DNA from: Pandoraea terrae
GTDB lineage: Bacteria > Pseudomonadota > Gammaproteobacteria > Burkholderiales > Burkholderiaceae
Reading direction: 5' to 3'
DNA length: 64,000 nucleotides
NCBI RefSeq assembly: GCF_902459695.1
Contig: NZ_CABPRZ010000013.1
Location: forward strand, 62,001-126,000
Shown here: positions 27,973 through 36,166 of the stretch, piece after piece
Position numbering within the stretch: position 1 is the first letter of the stretch
How the letters are laid out: the number at the start of each line of letters is the position of its first letter
Made by a program: the position numbers and the translations under genes
Notes under the pieces: generated by a model
What the model was told of the DNA's origin: nothing
Databases searched by the model: none
What the model saw: the letters and a program-made list of their open reading frames with translations, nothing else

Positions 27973-30307
27973 CGCCGCATGGATCGCGCTTGCGCAGCTG
28001 CTTTTGTTCGCGAACTCAGCCGCCGGCAAGACCCCGCCAAATGGCTTGGCTGACCCCGTGAATTCCCCGGCACAAAATGACCAGCCATTGCTCCTGGACA
28101 TTGAGGTGAACCGTCAGGGCAGCGCGGGAACCGCACTCGTCCTGCGAGATGTTCGCGGCGACTTGTGGGTCTCCGAAAGCGACCTGTCACGGCTGCGCTT
28201 GATAAGCCCTCACGCAGCGCCGATCGTCCGGCAGGGTGCGCGGTATTACCCGCTTTCCAGCTTGCCCGGCGCGAAATACACGGTAGACGAATCCACGCAA
28301 AGTCTGGCATTGCAAGTCAATGCCAGTGCATTCGCTACCACCGAAGCCAGTGTGGATCGCGCGCCGATATCGCCTCCCACGCCTTCGCCTCCCGGGCTGT
28401 ACTTCAACTACGACATCTTCGCCGAACAGGCGGCGCAAGCCAATACACAGTCAGGATTGTTCGAGGTGGGGGCGTTCAACGCCCTGGGCGTGGGCACGAC
28501 GACCGTTGCGATGCAAAACGGTGTTGCGACCCGTCGCGCTGTCCGGCTCGATACGACCTGGACAACGGACCGGCCCGACGAGATGGCCAGCCTGCGCCTT
28601 GGCGACAACGTGACAGGCGCTGCAGCCCTATGGGGACGCGCCGTACGTTTCGGCGGTATTCAATACGCCACGAATTTTGGGACGCGGCCGGGCTTTGTGA
28701 CGGTACCCACGCAGACATTCGCCGGGCAAGCGGCCTTGCCCTCCACGGTCGACGTGTACGTCAATAACATCCTTGCCACGCGCAAGGATGTGCCACCCGG
28801 ACCATTCTCCATCAACGCGCTTCCGATTGTGACCGGTGACGGCAACGTTCAACTGGTCATCAAGGACGTTCTCGGAAGAGAGCAGATCGTGAGTCAGCCG
28901 TTTTATGCGAGTAATAGTCTCCTGCGCCCGGGCTTGCAGGATTATTCGTTTGAGCTCGGCGGTGTTCGACAGAACTATGGGCTGACCAGCTTTGACTACG
29001 GGTCCGCCTTCGCGTCTGGCACCTATCGCCGCGGCATCACGAATGCCCTGACCGGCGAGGGCCACCTTGAAGTACAAGGCAGCAACCGGGCGACAATGGG
29101 CATCGGCGCAGTCTATCTCGCGCCATTGCTGGGCGTAACCACCGCTTCCCTTGCGCTAAGCCGTAGCGCCATGGGGGTGGGGCACCTATGGGCGCTGGGG
29201 CTGGTTCGGCGCAGCGAATATCTCAGCTTCAGTTTCCAAACGCAGGCGGCTGACGCGACATTTCAGCAACTGGGTGCTGACGCGAGCTTCCCGGCGCCAC
29301 GTCGGCAAACCAGCGCCAACCTGGGTTTCGCGCTGAGCCGATATGGCTCGCTTAACCTGACCTATCTGGCACAAGCCATCTCGGGCAACCCCGGCTTTGC
29401 CGTTGGGGGTATCAGCTATTCCTTGCAGATAAAGCGCGTCGGCCTCGTCTCGATTTCAGCATTTCGTGCGTTGAGCGGTTCAGCGTCGAATTCCATCAAT
29501 ATCAGCCTGGTCTTGCCGCTGGGTGGCGGCGGACCGAGTGCGAGCCTGACGCATACGTCATCGGACGGTGCGCCGGCACAATCCCTGCTGCAAGTGCAAA
29601 GAAATCTGCCAGCCGGTGAAGGATACGGCTACCGCTTGCAAGCCGCCGTCAACGCGCCCCAGCAGGCCAGTTTGTACCTGCAGAATCGGATTGCCACCTA
29701 TACGCTCGAAGGCGCCGAATTTGCCGGACAGTCAGCCGCACGCGCGGGCGTCTCGGGTGGCGCAACCGTGATGGGCGGTTCGGCATTTCTCAGTCGCCAT
29801 ATCGATGGCAGCTTCGGCCTGGTGCAATTGCCCAACTTGCCCAATGTCAGGATTTATGCCGACAATCAGCTGGTGGGTCGCACGGACGCGGATGGCAATG
29901 CCTTGATTCCTCGCTTGCGGCCGTACGAAGACAACCCGATTCGGATCGAGGAGCGAGACCTGCCGTGGGACACTGCCATCGATAGCCTGAGCGCCAATGC
30001 CGTACCGTACTATCGGAGTGGCATCGTGATTCGCCCGCCCGTTCGACAGTCTTATGGTGCAATGATGCGTATCGTGACGCCGGACGGCAAACCCTTGCCC
30101 CCGGGGGCGCAAGTGCATATCGCCGGACAGACAGTTGCATTTCCTGTCGCGCTCGAGGGGGCACTATTTCTCACCGGGCTCGACTCGACCAATCGTCTCT
30201 ACGCCGAATGGGACAAGCACAGTTGCCAAGCCGCACTGAACTTGACGAAGTCCGCAGACGCCTTGCCTCACCTGGGCGACGTCATTTGCCTTGAGGCTCA
30301 ACCATGA
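27929..30307 (+). CDS. outer-membrane pilus usher (CsuD-like)
   Basis: Predicted 792-residue FimD/CsuD-type usher: a signal peptide (LLLFANSAAGK), an N-terminal subunit-binding domain (LLLDIEVNRQ to about residue 130), a 24-strand barrel with plug, and C-terminal domains with the conserved NVRIYADNQLVGRTDADGNALIPRLRPYEDNPIRI. It polymerises and secretes the pilus across the outer membrane. It starts within the chaperone gene and its TGA overlaps the next pilin start (ATGA). Confidence 0.92.
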   Translation: MREAPTLKLPWRKSSAAWIALAQLLLFANSAAGKTPPNGLADPVNSPAQNDQPLLLDIEVNRQGSAGTALVLRDVRGDLWVSESDLSRLRLISPHAAPIVRQGARYYPLSSLPGAKYTVDESTQSLALQVNASAFATTEASVDRAPISPPTPSPPGLYFNYDIFAEQAAQANTQSGLFEVGAFNALGVGTTTVAMQNGVATRRAVRLDTTWTTDRPDEMASLRLGDNVTGAAALWGRAVRFGGIQYATNFGTRPGFVTVPTQTFAGQAALPSTVDVYVNNILATRKDVPPGPFSINALPIVTGDGNVQLVIKDVLGREQIVSQPFYASNSLLRPGLQDYSFELGGVRQNYGLTSFDYGSAFASGTYRRGITNALTGEGHLEVQGSNRATMGIGAVYLAPLLGVTTASLALSRSAMGVGHLWALGLVRRSEYLSFSFQTQAADATFQQLGADASFPAPRRQTSANLGFALSRYGSLNLTYLAQAISGNPGFAVGGISYSLQIKRVGLVSISAFRALSGSASNSINISLVLPLGGGGPSASLTHTSSDGAPAQSLLQVQRNLPAGEGYGYRLQAAVNAPQQASLYLQNRIATYTLEGAEFAGQSAARAGVSGGATVMGGSAFLSRHIDGSFGLVQLPNLPNVRIYADNQLVGRTDADGNALIPRLRPYEDNPIRIEERDLPWDTAIDSLSANAVPYYRSGIVIRPPVRQSYGAMMRIVTPDGKPLPPGAQVHIAGQTVAFPVALEGALFLTGLDSTNRLYAEWDKHSCQAALNLTKSADALPHLGDVICLEAQP

Positions 30308-30771
30308 GGAAGGCATGTCGCGATCTATGCTGTTGGCTACCTGTCGCTGTCGCGATAAGCACTTACGCGTGCATTTCCCATGCCGCATCGGCAACGTGCT
30401 CGGTGACGAGTTCCTCGGGCATTAACTTTGGCAGCTATGATCCGCTCAGCGGCACGCCGGTGAGCGGGGCGGCAACGGTCCAGGTGGCGTGCGATAAGAA
30501 TGCGACAGTGACGCTTTCCATTGACGGTCAATCGGGCTTGGGACCTCGTCAGATGACGGGCGCAACCGACGTCCTCAGCTATCAGTTGTACACCGATGCG
30601 GCCATGCGTACGATTTGGGGCGACGGAACGGGCGGCACGCAGACCGTGACGCTCACCCTGCAAGGCAGTCCGCGATTTGGATTGTTTACGATATACGGGC
30701 AAGTGCCTGGCGGGCAGGACGTCAGCGTCGGGACGTACAATGCCACGCTGATCATGACCCTGTCCTTCTGA
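30304..30771 (+). CDS. second Csu-type pilin subunit, single SCPU domain
   Basis: Predicted 155-residue secreted protein: signal peptide (ending ISHAA) plus one spore-coat-U domain with two cysteines (SATCSVT, VACDKN) and the closing strand GGQDVSVGTYNATLIMTLSF. In canonical Csu operons the last gene encodes the two-domain tip adhesin CsuE of about 330 residues; here it is a single domain, so it may be a minor or tip subunit with a reduced form. Translation is coupled to the usher by ATGA. A GAACAGGCCCT repeat copy overlaps its stop codon. Confidence 0.87.
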   Translation: MRKACRDLCCWLPVAVAISTYACISHAASATCSVTSSSGINFGSYDPLSGTPVSGAATVQVACDKNATVTLSIDGQSGLGPRQMTGATDVLSYQLYTDAAMRTIWGDGTGGTQTVTLTLQGSPRFGLFTIYGQVPGGQDVSVGTYNATLIMTLSF

Positions 30772-30780
30772 ACAGGCCCT
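30770..30780 (+). repeat. GAACAGGCCCT repeat copy at the end of the pilus operon
   Basis: The 11-mer overlaps the TGA stop of the last pilin gene and reaches the end of the convergent MshEN-protein gene. Followed by AAC as in the copy at 10087-10097. Confidence 0.6.
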
Positions 30781-31831
30781 AACCAGCCCCGTCAGCCGGA
30801 GCGGCACTGAGGACGAGAGGCCATGCATAAGTGCCTGGCCGAACGCCCTTCGACAGGTAAAAGCGGTAACCCAATGTTAGCGTCTTGCGCACGCGCCCGG
30901 CTTCGCGCTGCGTGACGGTTCCGCCGTCAGCACCCAGCCTGGCCGAGCCATTCAGGCCCACGATGTCGACCGCGCTGAAGATGGGCAAAGCAGTGTCGAA
31001 CGATAACGTAAAGCCTTGGCTGGTCAGCGCAGCGATATCGACGACAGACGCGGCAGGAATGTCGATGTAGCCCCGTTCCAGATCTGGCGATGTCACCGTG
31101 AGTTCCGGCATCTGCTTCTGGACATTCATCCGGACGCTCGGCAGCACCACTGCCGTGACGGCGAGGACATGCGTGGGCCCCTCGGCGAGCGCGGGCTCGA
31201 TACCCGCGGCGCCCAATGATGAGAGCAAGAAGACCAGGGACGCCTTTATCAGACGACGTTGCAAACGGAGACTGCGCGAAACCTGCCCTGGATTGACATA
31301 TCCTGCGTCCACCAGAACTTCGCCGAGTTTCTTGGGTGACGTTTTTTGGCGCGTAACGGCATCGTCCAGCTGTTGCCGGCTAATGCATCCTGCCGCGAGC
31401 AGCAGCTTTCCCAAGCGCAAAGGGCCATCATGGCCGACCTGACCCGCCTGAAAAGCGAGAATGGCATCCCGCTCCTCATTCGTTATCCATCCTTTTTGGG
31501 TCAGAAGATGCCCGAGTCTCTCTCCGGTTGCGCATTGCTCCGATAGTGCGTCGGCAAGCTGATCCGGCGTGATTTTCCCCCCAAGCACCAACAATTCGCC
31601 AAACCGTTCCCGCTCGCCCGCCGCCGCGTCAAACGCATTCGCGGTGTGCGTCGGCAGCCACTTTGCCAGCGCGCTTTCAATGTGCACTTCAGTGGTGCCC
31701 CAATCATTCATTTCACCGGGTACCGACAGGCCGCTGCGTTGCGGGCGCTGCGTCGACAGGTCAGGCAACGTCGATGCGGGCGAAAGCCCCACGCAGTTGG
31801 CGTCATGTCCCATCGCGCGAAATGTCCTCAT
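30779..31831 (-). CDS. double-MshEN membrane protein with a pilin-like C-terminal domain
   Basis: Predicted 350 residues with an unusual architecture. Four 24-residue MshEN half-motifs, each starting Arg-Leu-Gly (or Arg-Phe-Gly, Lys-Leu-Gly), with Gly at position 10 and ending in Gln, lie at residues 76-99, 105-128, 139-162 and 168-191. The paired halves are separated by exactly five residues (CATGE, KTSPK), as in the cyclic-di-GMP-binding domain of MshE. After basic residues, a signal-like membrane segment (194-216, ending PALA) leads to a beta-rich domain (217-350) whose start (LAVTAVVLPSVRM) and end (PGTYAWPLVLSA) resemble pilin strands. The ATP-hydrolysing part of GspE/MshE is absent. It is convergent with the Csu pilus operon, 8 bp away. 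Starts at 31813 or 31711 are also possible. Confidence 0.72.
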   Translation of the reverse strand: MRTFRAMGHDANCVGLSPASTLPDLSTQRPQRSGLSVPGEMNDWGTTEVHIESALAKWLPTHTANAFDAAAGERERFGELLVLGGKITPDQLADALSEQCATGERLGHLLTQKGWITNEERDAILAFQAGQVGHDGPLRLGKLLLAAGCISRQQLDDAVTRQKTSPKKLGEVLVDAGYVNPGQVSRSLRLQRRLIKASLVFLLSSLGAAGIEPALAEGPTHVLAVTAVVLPSVRMNVQKQMPELTVTSPDLERGYIDIPAASVVDIAALTSQGFTLSFDTALPIFSAVDIVGLNGSARLGADGGTVTQREAGRVRKTLTLGYRFYLSKGVRPGTYAWPLVLSAAPADGAG

Positions 31832-32108
31832 TATAGAAACGCACTCGTCAGACGAAGATGGTTGAACCTTAGGGATGCGCAAGGCGTAACCGCAGGATAT
31901 CACTGCCGTTAACGGCAGTGACATGTCGAACTTTAGCGGACTTGCATCGGGTGCTCGCGAACGCCGGGGGCAGCGTTCGCTGTTCGGCGCTTTTGCGCAT
32001 CCTGTGCGATCAGCTCGGGATATACCCCAATAAAGGGCGCGAATTCAGTTTGCGTTCAGGTTGGGGTGCCAAAAATGGAGCGTCATCGGTTGCCACAACA
32101 ATTACGCC

Positions 32109-34166
32109 ATGAAGCCGACCCTTCGTACAGTCATTTTGCAGGCGCATCGCTGGACCGGTCTGACCGTCGGTTTGGTGGTTGTGCTGATGGCGTTGACCGG
32201 CGCTGCCATCGTGTTCCGTCCGAATCTGGAGCCTGTGCTTAATCGTGACCTGCTAACGGTGCCGGCTTGCACGGCACACGTGCCGCTCGATACGCTGGCC
32301 GCCAATGCTGCCGCGATGCGCCCGGCTGCCACGCTCGATTACGTCAGGATCATTGCGGCCCACGACAATGCTGTGCGCATGCCGGCTGCGATGGTTCGTT
32401 TCACCGATCAGCATTTCATTTACCTCAATCCTTGCACCGGCGCCGTGTTGGGAGAGCGCGCCCGTTACGGTGGCGTATTGGGTGTCATCGAGCAGGTGCA
32501 TCGCTTCCGGTTCATGAAACACGGCAGCCTGATCACAGGCACCAGCGCGATCCTGTTCGGCGTGGTGCTCATCATTGGCGGGATTGCGCTATGGTGGCCT
32601 CGCACGTGGTATGGGTTGAAGCGCGCCGCCAAATTCACCTCTGGTGTCGGCGGCGTGGCGAACACCCGTCACGTGCACAAGACGGTCGGACTCTATGTGA
32701 GTCTGATCGTGCTGTCGTGCGTTCTCACCGGATTGCCGCAGGCTTTCGACTGGTACGCGCACGGTATCTATACGATCGCAGGGTCACCACAACCCGCCAA
32801 GCCTCCCAAGTCGACCGTGCCGGCCGGCGTCAGGCGCTTGCCGTTGGAGACGCTCTGGCAAACTGCCAAGTCACTCGTGCCGGCGCCACAAGACGCGTTG
32901 ATGCATATTCCTCACAAGCCGCGCGACTCAGTGGAAATGTACCTCATTGACCATGATGCGCCGCATCCGAACGCGCGCACGATACTGTTCCTCGACGCAT
33001 ACACTGGCAAGATTCTGAGGTTCACGCCCTATGCCGATAGCAGTCCGGGGCACAAGGTGTATTTCTGGACGCTTTCATGGCATACCGGCGCAGTGGGCGG
33101 CATGTTCGGGCAACTGTTGTTGCTCCTGGGGGTGCTGGCTGTGCCCGTGCTTGCATACACAGGCATCAAGAGTTACGTGCGCCGGAGCACCCGGCCATCA
33201 GCGGCGGATGCGGGTCTGACGGTGCGCGTAGTCAGGAAATCCGGCGAAGGCGCGGGTATTTGCACGTTCGAGCTTGCCGAGCCGTCCGGAAAAGCGCTGC
33301 CGCCGTTCACCGCCGGGGCGCACATCGATGTGCAGGTCGGCCATGGGCTGTTGCGGCAATATTCCCTGTGCAACGACCCGCGGGAAACGCACCGCTATCT
33401 GATCGCAGTGTTGCGGGCGCCTCAGTCGCGCGGCGGTTCCATGACGTTGCACGATACGCTTGACGAAGGCGATCTCCTTGAGATCGGCGTGCCGAAGAAT
33501 CACTTCCCGCTGGCGAGTTCAGCTCGGCGCTCCCTGCTGTTGGCGGGGGGAATCGGCGTGACGCCGATTATTTGCATGGCAGAGCGGCTGGCTTGTCTTG
33601 GTGCCGACTTCGAGATGCACTATTGCACGCGCTCGCGTGAACGTACGGCCTTCGCCGAACGCATTGCGCAAGCTGACTACGCAAACCGCGTGACGCATCA
33701 CTTCAGCGACGGCCCTGCCGAGCAACGACTCGATCTCACAGCCGTGCTTGATGGCCAGCCACCGGGTACGCATCTCTATGTTTGTGGCCCGTCCGGCTTC
33801 ATGGATACGGTAATCAGTACGGCGCTGCAACGAGGCTGGCCGGCGGCGCAATTGCATCGGGAGTATTTCGCATCGGCCTCACGCGAGCCGGCGCCGGCAC
33901 GTGCTTTCGATGTCAAGCTCGCCAGCACCGGAAAGGTCTATCGGATTCCGGAGCACAAGACGATCGTCGCGTCGTTGGCCGAATGCGGTATCGAGATCCC
34001 GACATCGTGCGAGCAGGGCATTTGCGGCACCTGTGTCACTCGGGTCATCGAAGGCGATGTCGAGCACCTCGACAGCTTTTTGACCGCTGCCGAGCGTGAG
34101 AAAAACAACCAGCTCATGCCCTGTTGCTCGCGTGCGAACAGTGCGTTGCTGGTGCTTGATTTGTAG
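32109..34166 (+). CDS. PepSY-TM / ferredoxin reductase fusion with 2Fe-2S domain
   Basis: Predicted 685-residue inner-membrane oxidoreductase. Residues 1 to about 370 form a PepSY-associated membrane module with about four hydrophobic segments and paired His in LQAHRWTGL, EQVHRFRF, TRHVHKTVGLY and LSWHTGAVGG, which could bind haem. The rest is a phthalate-dioxygenase-reductase-like unit: flavin site RQYSLCNDP, nucleotide site LLAGGIGVTPIICMAERL, YVCGPSGFMD, and a C-terminal 2Fe-2S domain with CEQGICGTC and a distant CC. It probably moves electrons from NAD(P)H across the membrane, for example for metal or substrate reduction. The ATG at 32109 (MKPTLRTVILQAHRW) is the natural start. Confidence 0.85.
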   Translation: MKPTLRTVILQAHRWTGLTVGLVVVLMALTGAAIVFRPNLEPVLNRDLLTVPACTAHVPLDTLAANAAAMRPAATLDYVRIIAAHDNAVRMPAAMVRFTDQHFIYLNPCTGAVLGERARYGGVLGVIEQVHRFRFMKHGSLITGTSAILFGVVLIIGGIALWWPRTWYGLKRAAKFTSGVGGVANTRHVHKTVGLYVSLIVLSCVLTGLPQAFDWYAHGIYTIAGSPQPAKPPKSTVPAGVRRLPLETLWQTAKSLVPAPQDALMHIPHKPRDSVEMYLIDHDAPHPNARTILFLDAYTGKILRFTPYADSSPGHKVYFWTLSWHTGAVGGMFGQLLLLLGVLAVPVLAYTGIKSYVRRSTRPSAADAGLTVRVVRKSGEGAGICTFELAEPSGKALPPFTAGAHIDVQVGHGLLRQYSLCNDPRETHRYLIAVLRAPQSRGGSMTLHDTLDEGDLLEIGVPKNHFPLASSARRSLLLAGGIGVTPIICMAERLACLGADFEMHYCTRSRERTAFAERIAQADYANRVTHHFSDGPAEQRLDLTAVLDGQPPGTHLYVCGPSGFMDTVISTALQRGWPAAQLHREYFASASREPAPARAFDVKLASTGKVYRIPEHKTIVASLAECGIEIPTSCEQGICGTCVTRVIEGDVEHLDSFLTAAEREKNNQLMPCCSRANSALLVLDL

Positions 34167-34288
34167 CGCCGCGACGAGATCAAATTCCGATCCGCTTCGA
34201 CCGCGTGATGAGCGTTTTATTCAACCGGCTGGAAACGTGGGGTGCCAGGAGATGGCGCCGAAGAGCCAACGTTTATAGGCACATTCAA

Positions 34289-35083
34289 ATGATGAGAATC
34301 AGACCGCTTCAACTATTCCGCTGGATGCTCGCGGTGTCTGCCGTGCTGATGGGCACGCAGGTTCACGGCGTGGCAAGTGCCGCCGAACCGCCCGCCGACG
34401 GATCGTTATCGCTGATCATCACTTATCACACAGCGCCAGCCAACCGGCCGGCGTTACACCGCGAACTGGCGCAGTCTGTTGTACGCGAGGTTCAGCGCTG
34501 GAAGCGTGACGGACGCATCAAGCGTTATCGTGTGTTGTTCAATCGATATGCCGACTCCGACAATTGGGATGCCATGGCACTGCTGACATTCGCGACTTCG
34601 AGCGATCTATATCGCTGGCGGACGATCGAGCAGACAACGCCTGCTGCCCTGTCCAGAAAGGGGCTGGCACTGACTACGGCAATTCATACCGCGCCGGTCG
34701 ATCTGATTCGCACGGACAGCGCGGCAGACACATCGCAGAACGCCGTTTACGTCGTGATTCCATACAAGACGCTGGTCTCGCCGAGCGATTACGTGAACTA
34801 TGCCGACGGTTATGTGATTCCCCAGTTCAAGGGATGGATGGAGGAGGGCGTGCTGTCTCGATACGCTCTGTACACCAGCAGTTTTCCGGCGGGGCGCCCT
34901 TGGACCGCGATGGTGATCCTCCAATACAAAGATGAGGCCGCGCTCAGTGCGCGCGATGCGGTGGTTGCGAAGGTGCGAGAGCGATTGAAGCACAACCCGG
35001 AGTGGAAGGCGATCAGCGACAGCAAAAAGAGCGTGCGCACGGAAGAACAAGTGGTGATTGCCGATCCTGTCGCAGTGAATTGA
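34289..35083 (+). CDS. secreted protein with two similar alpha/beta-barrel-like halves, unknown function
   Basis: A 264-residue predicted secreted protein with a signal peptide ending VASAAE. The mature part has two similar halves: SLSLIITYHT...RELAQSVVREVQRWKRDGRIKRYRVLF...WDAMALLTF and NAVYVVIPYKT...YVIPQFKGWMEEGVLSRYALY...WTAMVILQY. Each has a strand, a long helix with Trp, a basic/glycine turn, strand and Trp-ending strand, as in dimeric alpha+beta (ABM-like) barrels; the likeness is by eye only. No catalytic motif is recognised. It sits between the reductase fusion and a binding-protein gene in the same direction. The ATG at 34292 is equally possible. Confidence 0.65.
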   Translation: MMRIRPLQLFRWMLAVSAVLMGTQVHGVASAAEPPADGSLSLIITYHTAPANRPALHRELAQSVVREVQRWKRDGRIKRYRVLFNRYADSDNWDAMALLTFATSSDLYRWRTIEQTTPAALSRKGLALTTAIHTAPVDLIRTDSAADTSQNAVYVVIPYKTLVSPSDYVNYADGYVIPQFKGWMEEGVLSRYALYTSSFPAGRPWTAMVILQYKDEAALSARDAVVAKVRERLKHNPEWKAISDSKKSVRTEEQVVIADPVAVN

Positions 35084-35111
35084 CGTAAGACTGATCAACA
35101 TTGGGTGCCCT

Positions 35112-36140
35112 ATGAACAAGCTCGCTTTCGCGCTCTCATCGATTTTTCTACTGGCTGGCCATACGGTGGCCGCCGAGCTCGCGCCGACCCACGATGGTGC
35201 GGCATCGAACCGTATCGTGCTTCTGGTCGACGAAATCAAGGCAATACGTAACTTTCCTGTAGTGCTGGCCGAACGCCTCGGCTATCTGAACGACGGCAAC
35301 GTGACCGTGACCGTGATGAACACCCGTGACGACATGCCGCATGCCGAGATGCTGATGGACGGGCGGGTCGACGCGGTGATGGCTTACTACCATCACAACG
35401 TCGTCAACCAGGCGCATCGCATGTCTACCGAGGCGATCGTCACGCTGGGGGTAACGCCGGGCGCCAAAGTCCTGGTGGCCGGCCAGGCAAAGGACAAATA
35501 CAAGACCTTGGCCGATTTGAAAGGAAGCCGTTTTATCGCGGGTGGCGCGGGTTCTTCGAAGAGCACGGTGGCAAACGCGCTGATGCTTGAGGGCGGCAAT
35601 CAAATCAGCGATTACACGCGATTGGGGACGGACGGAAAGGAGAGGAACGTTGACGCCATGCGCAACGGGGCAGCCGATTTCGTGGTCGCCCCCACGCCTG
35701 ACGGGGATTTTTACGAGTCGAAAGGTGTCGCTACGGTGTTTGCCGACCTCACCACGGTCGAAGGCACGCGCAAGCAATTTGGCACGCTGTTTCCATCGAG
35801 CACGGTCTATATGTCAAGCGCGCGCGTAAAAGCCCATCCGGAGATCGCCCGGCATCTGGCGAATGCGTTTGTCCGCACCTTGCAGTACATCAATTCCCAC
35901 ACGCCGGAGCAGATCGAGGCCATCATTCCGCAGGAGATCACCGGCAAAGACCGTGCCGCTTATCTGAAGGTGCTCAAGGAGGAAATACCGATGTTTGCCA
36001 CTGATGGCCGGATGCCGGCAGATGGCGCGGCCAAGGAGTGGCGTGTGCTGTCGGAGTTCAATCCTGCCTACAAGTCGGTGAAGGTCGACCAAACGTACAC
36101 CAACACCTTCGTGGATGAGGCGCTCAGGAAGCTTCGCTAG
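35112..36140 (+). CDS. NMT1/SsuA-like periplasmic substrate-binding protein (orphan)
   Basis: Predicted 342-residue secreted binding protein of the NMT1/ABC nitrate-sulfonate-taurine type. The signal peptide ends TVAAE; then FPVVLAERLGYLNDGNVTVTVMN, GRVDAVMAYYHHNVV, LADLKGSRFIAGGAGSS and ADFVVAPTPDGDF follow the typical two-lobed ligand-binding fold. No ATPase or permease gene is adjacent, so it either borrows a transporter encoded elsewhere or works with the neighbouring reductase and secreted protein. Ligand unknown. It starts 28 bp after the duplicated secreted protein gene, so the three are likely co-transcribed. Confidence 0.82.
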   Translation: MNKLAFALSSIFLLAGHTVAAELAPTHDGAASNRIVLLVDEIKAIRNFPVVLAERLGYLNDGNVTVTVMNTRDDMPHAEMLMDGRVDAVMAYYHHNVVNQAHRMSTEAIVTLGVTPGAKVLVAGQAKDKYKTLADLKGSRFIAGGAGSSKSTVANALMLEGGNQISDYTRLGTDGKERNVDAMRNGAADFVVAPTPDGDFYESKGVATVFADLTTVEGTRKQFGTLFPSSTVYMSSARVKAHPEIARHLANAFVRTLQYINSHTPEQIEAIIPQEITGKDRAAYLKVLKEEIPMFATDGRMPADGAAKEWRVLSEFNPAYKSVKVDQTYTNTFVDEALRKLR

Positions 36141-36166
36141 CGCTTTTATCCGGTGCCGCTTGCCCC

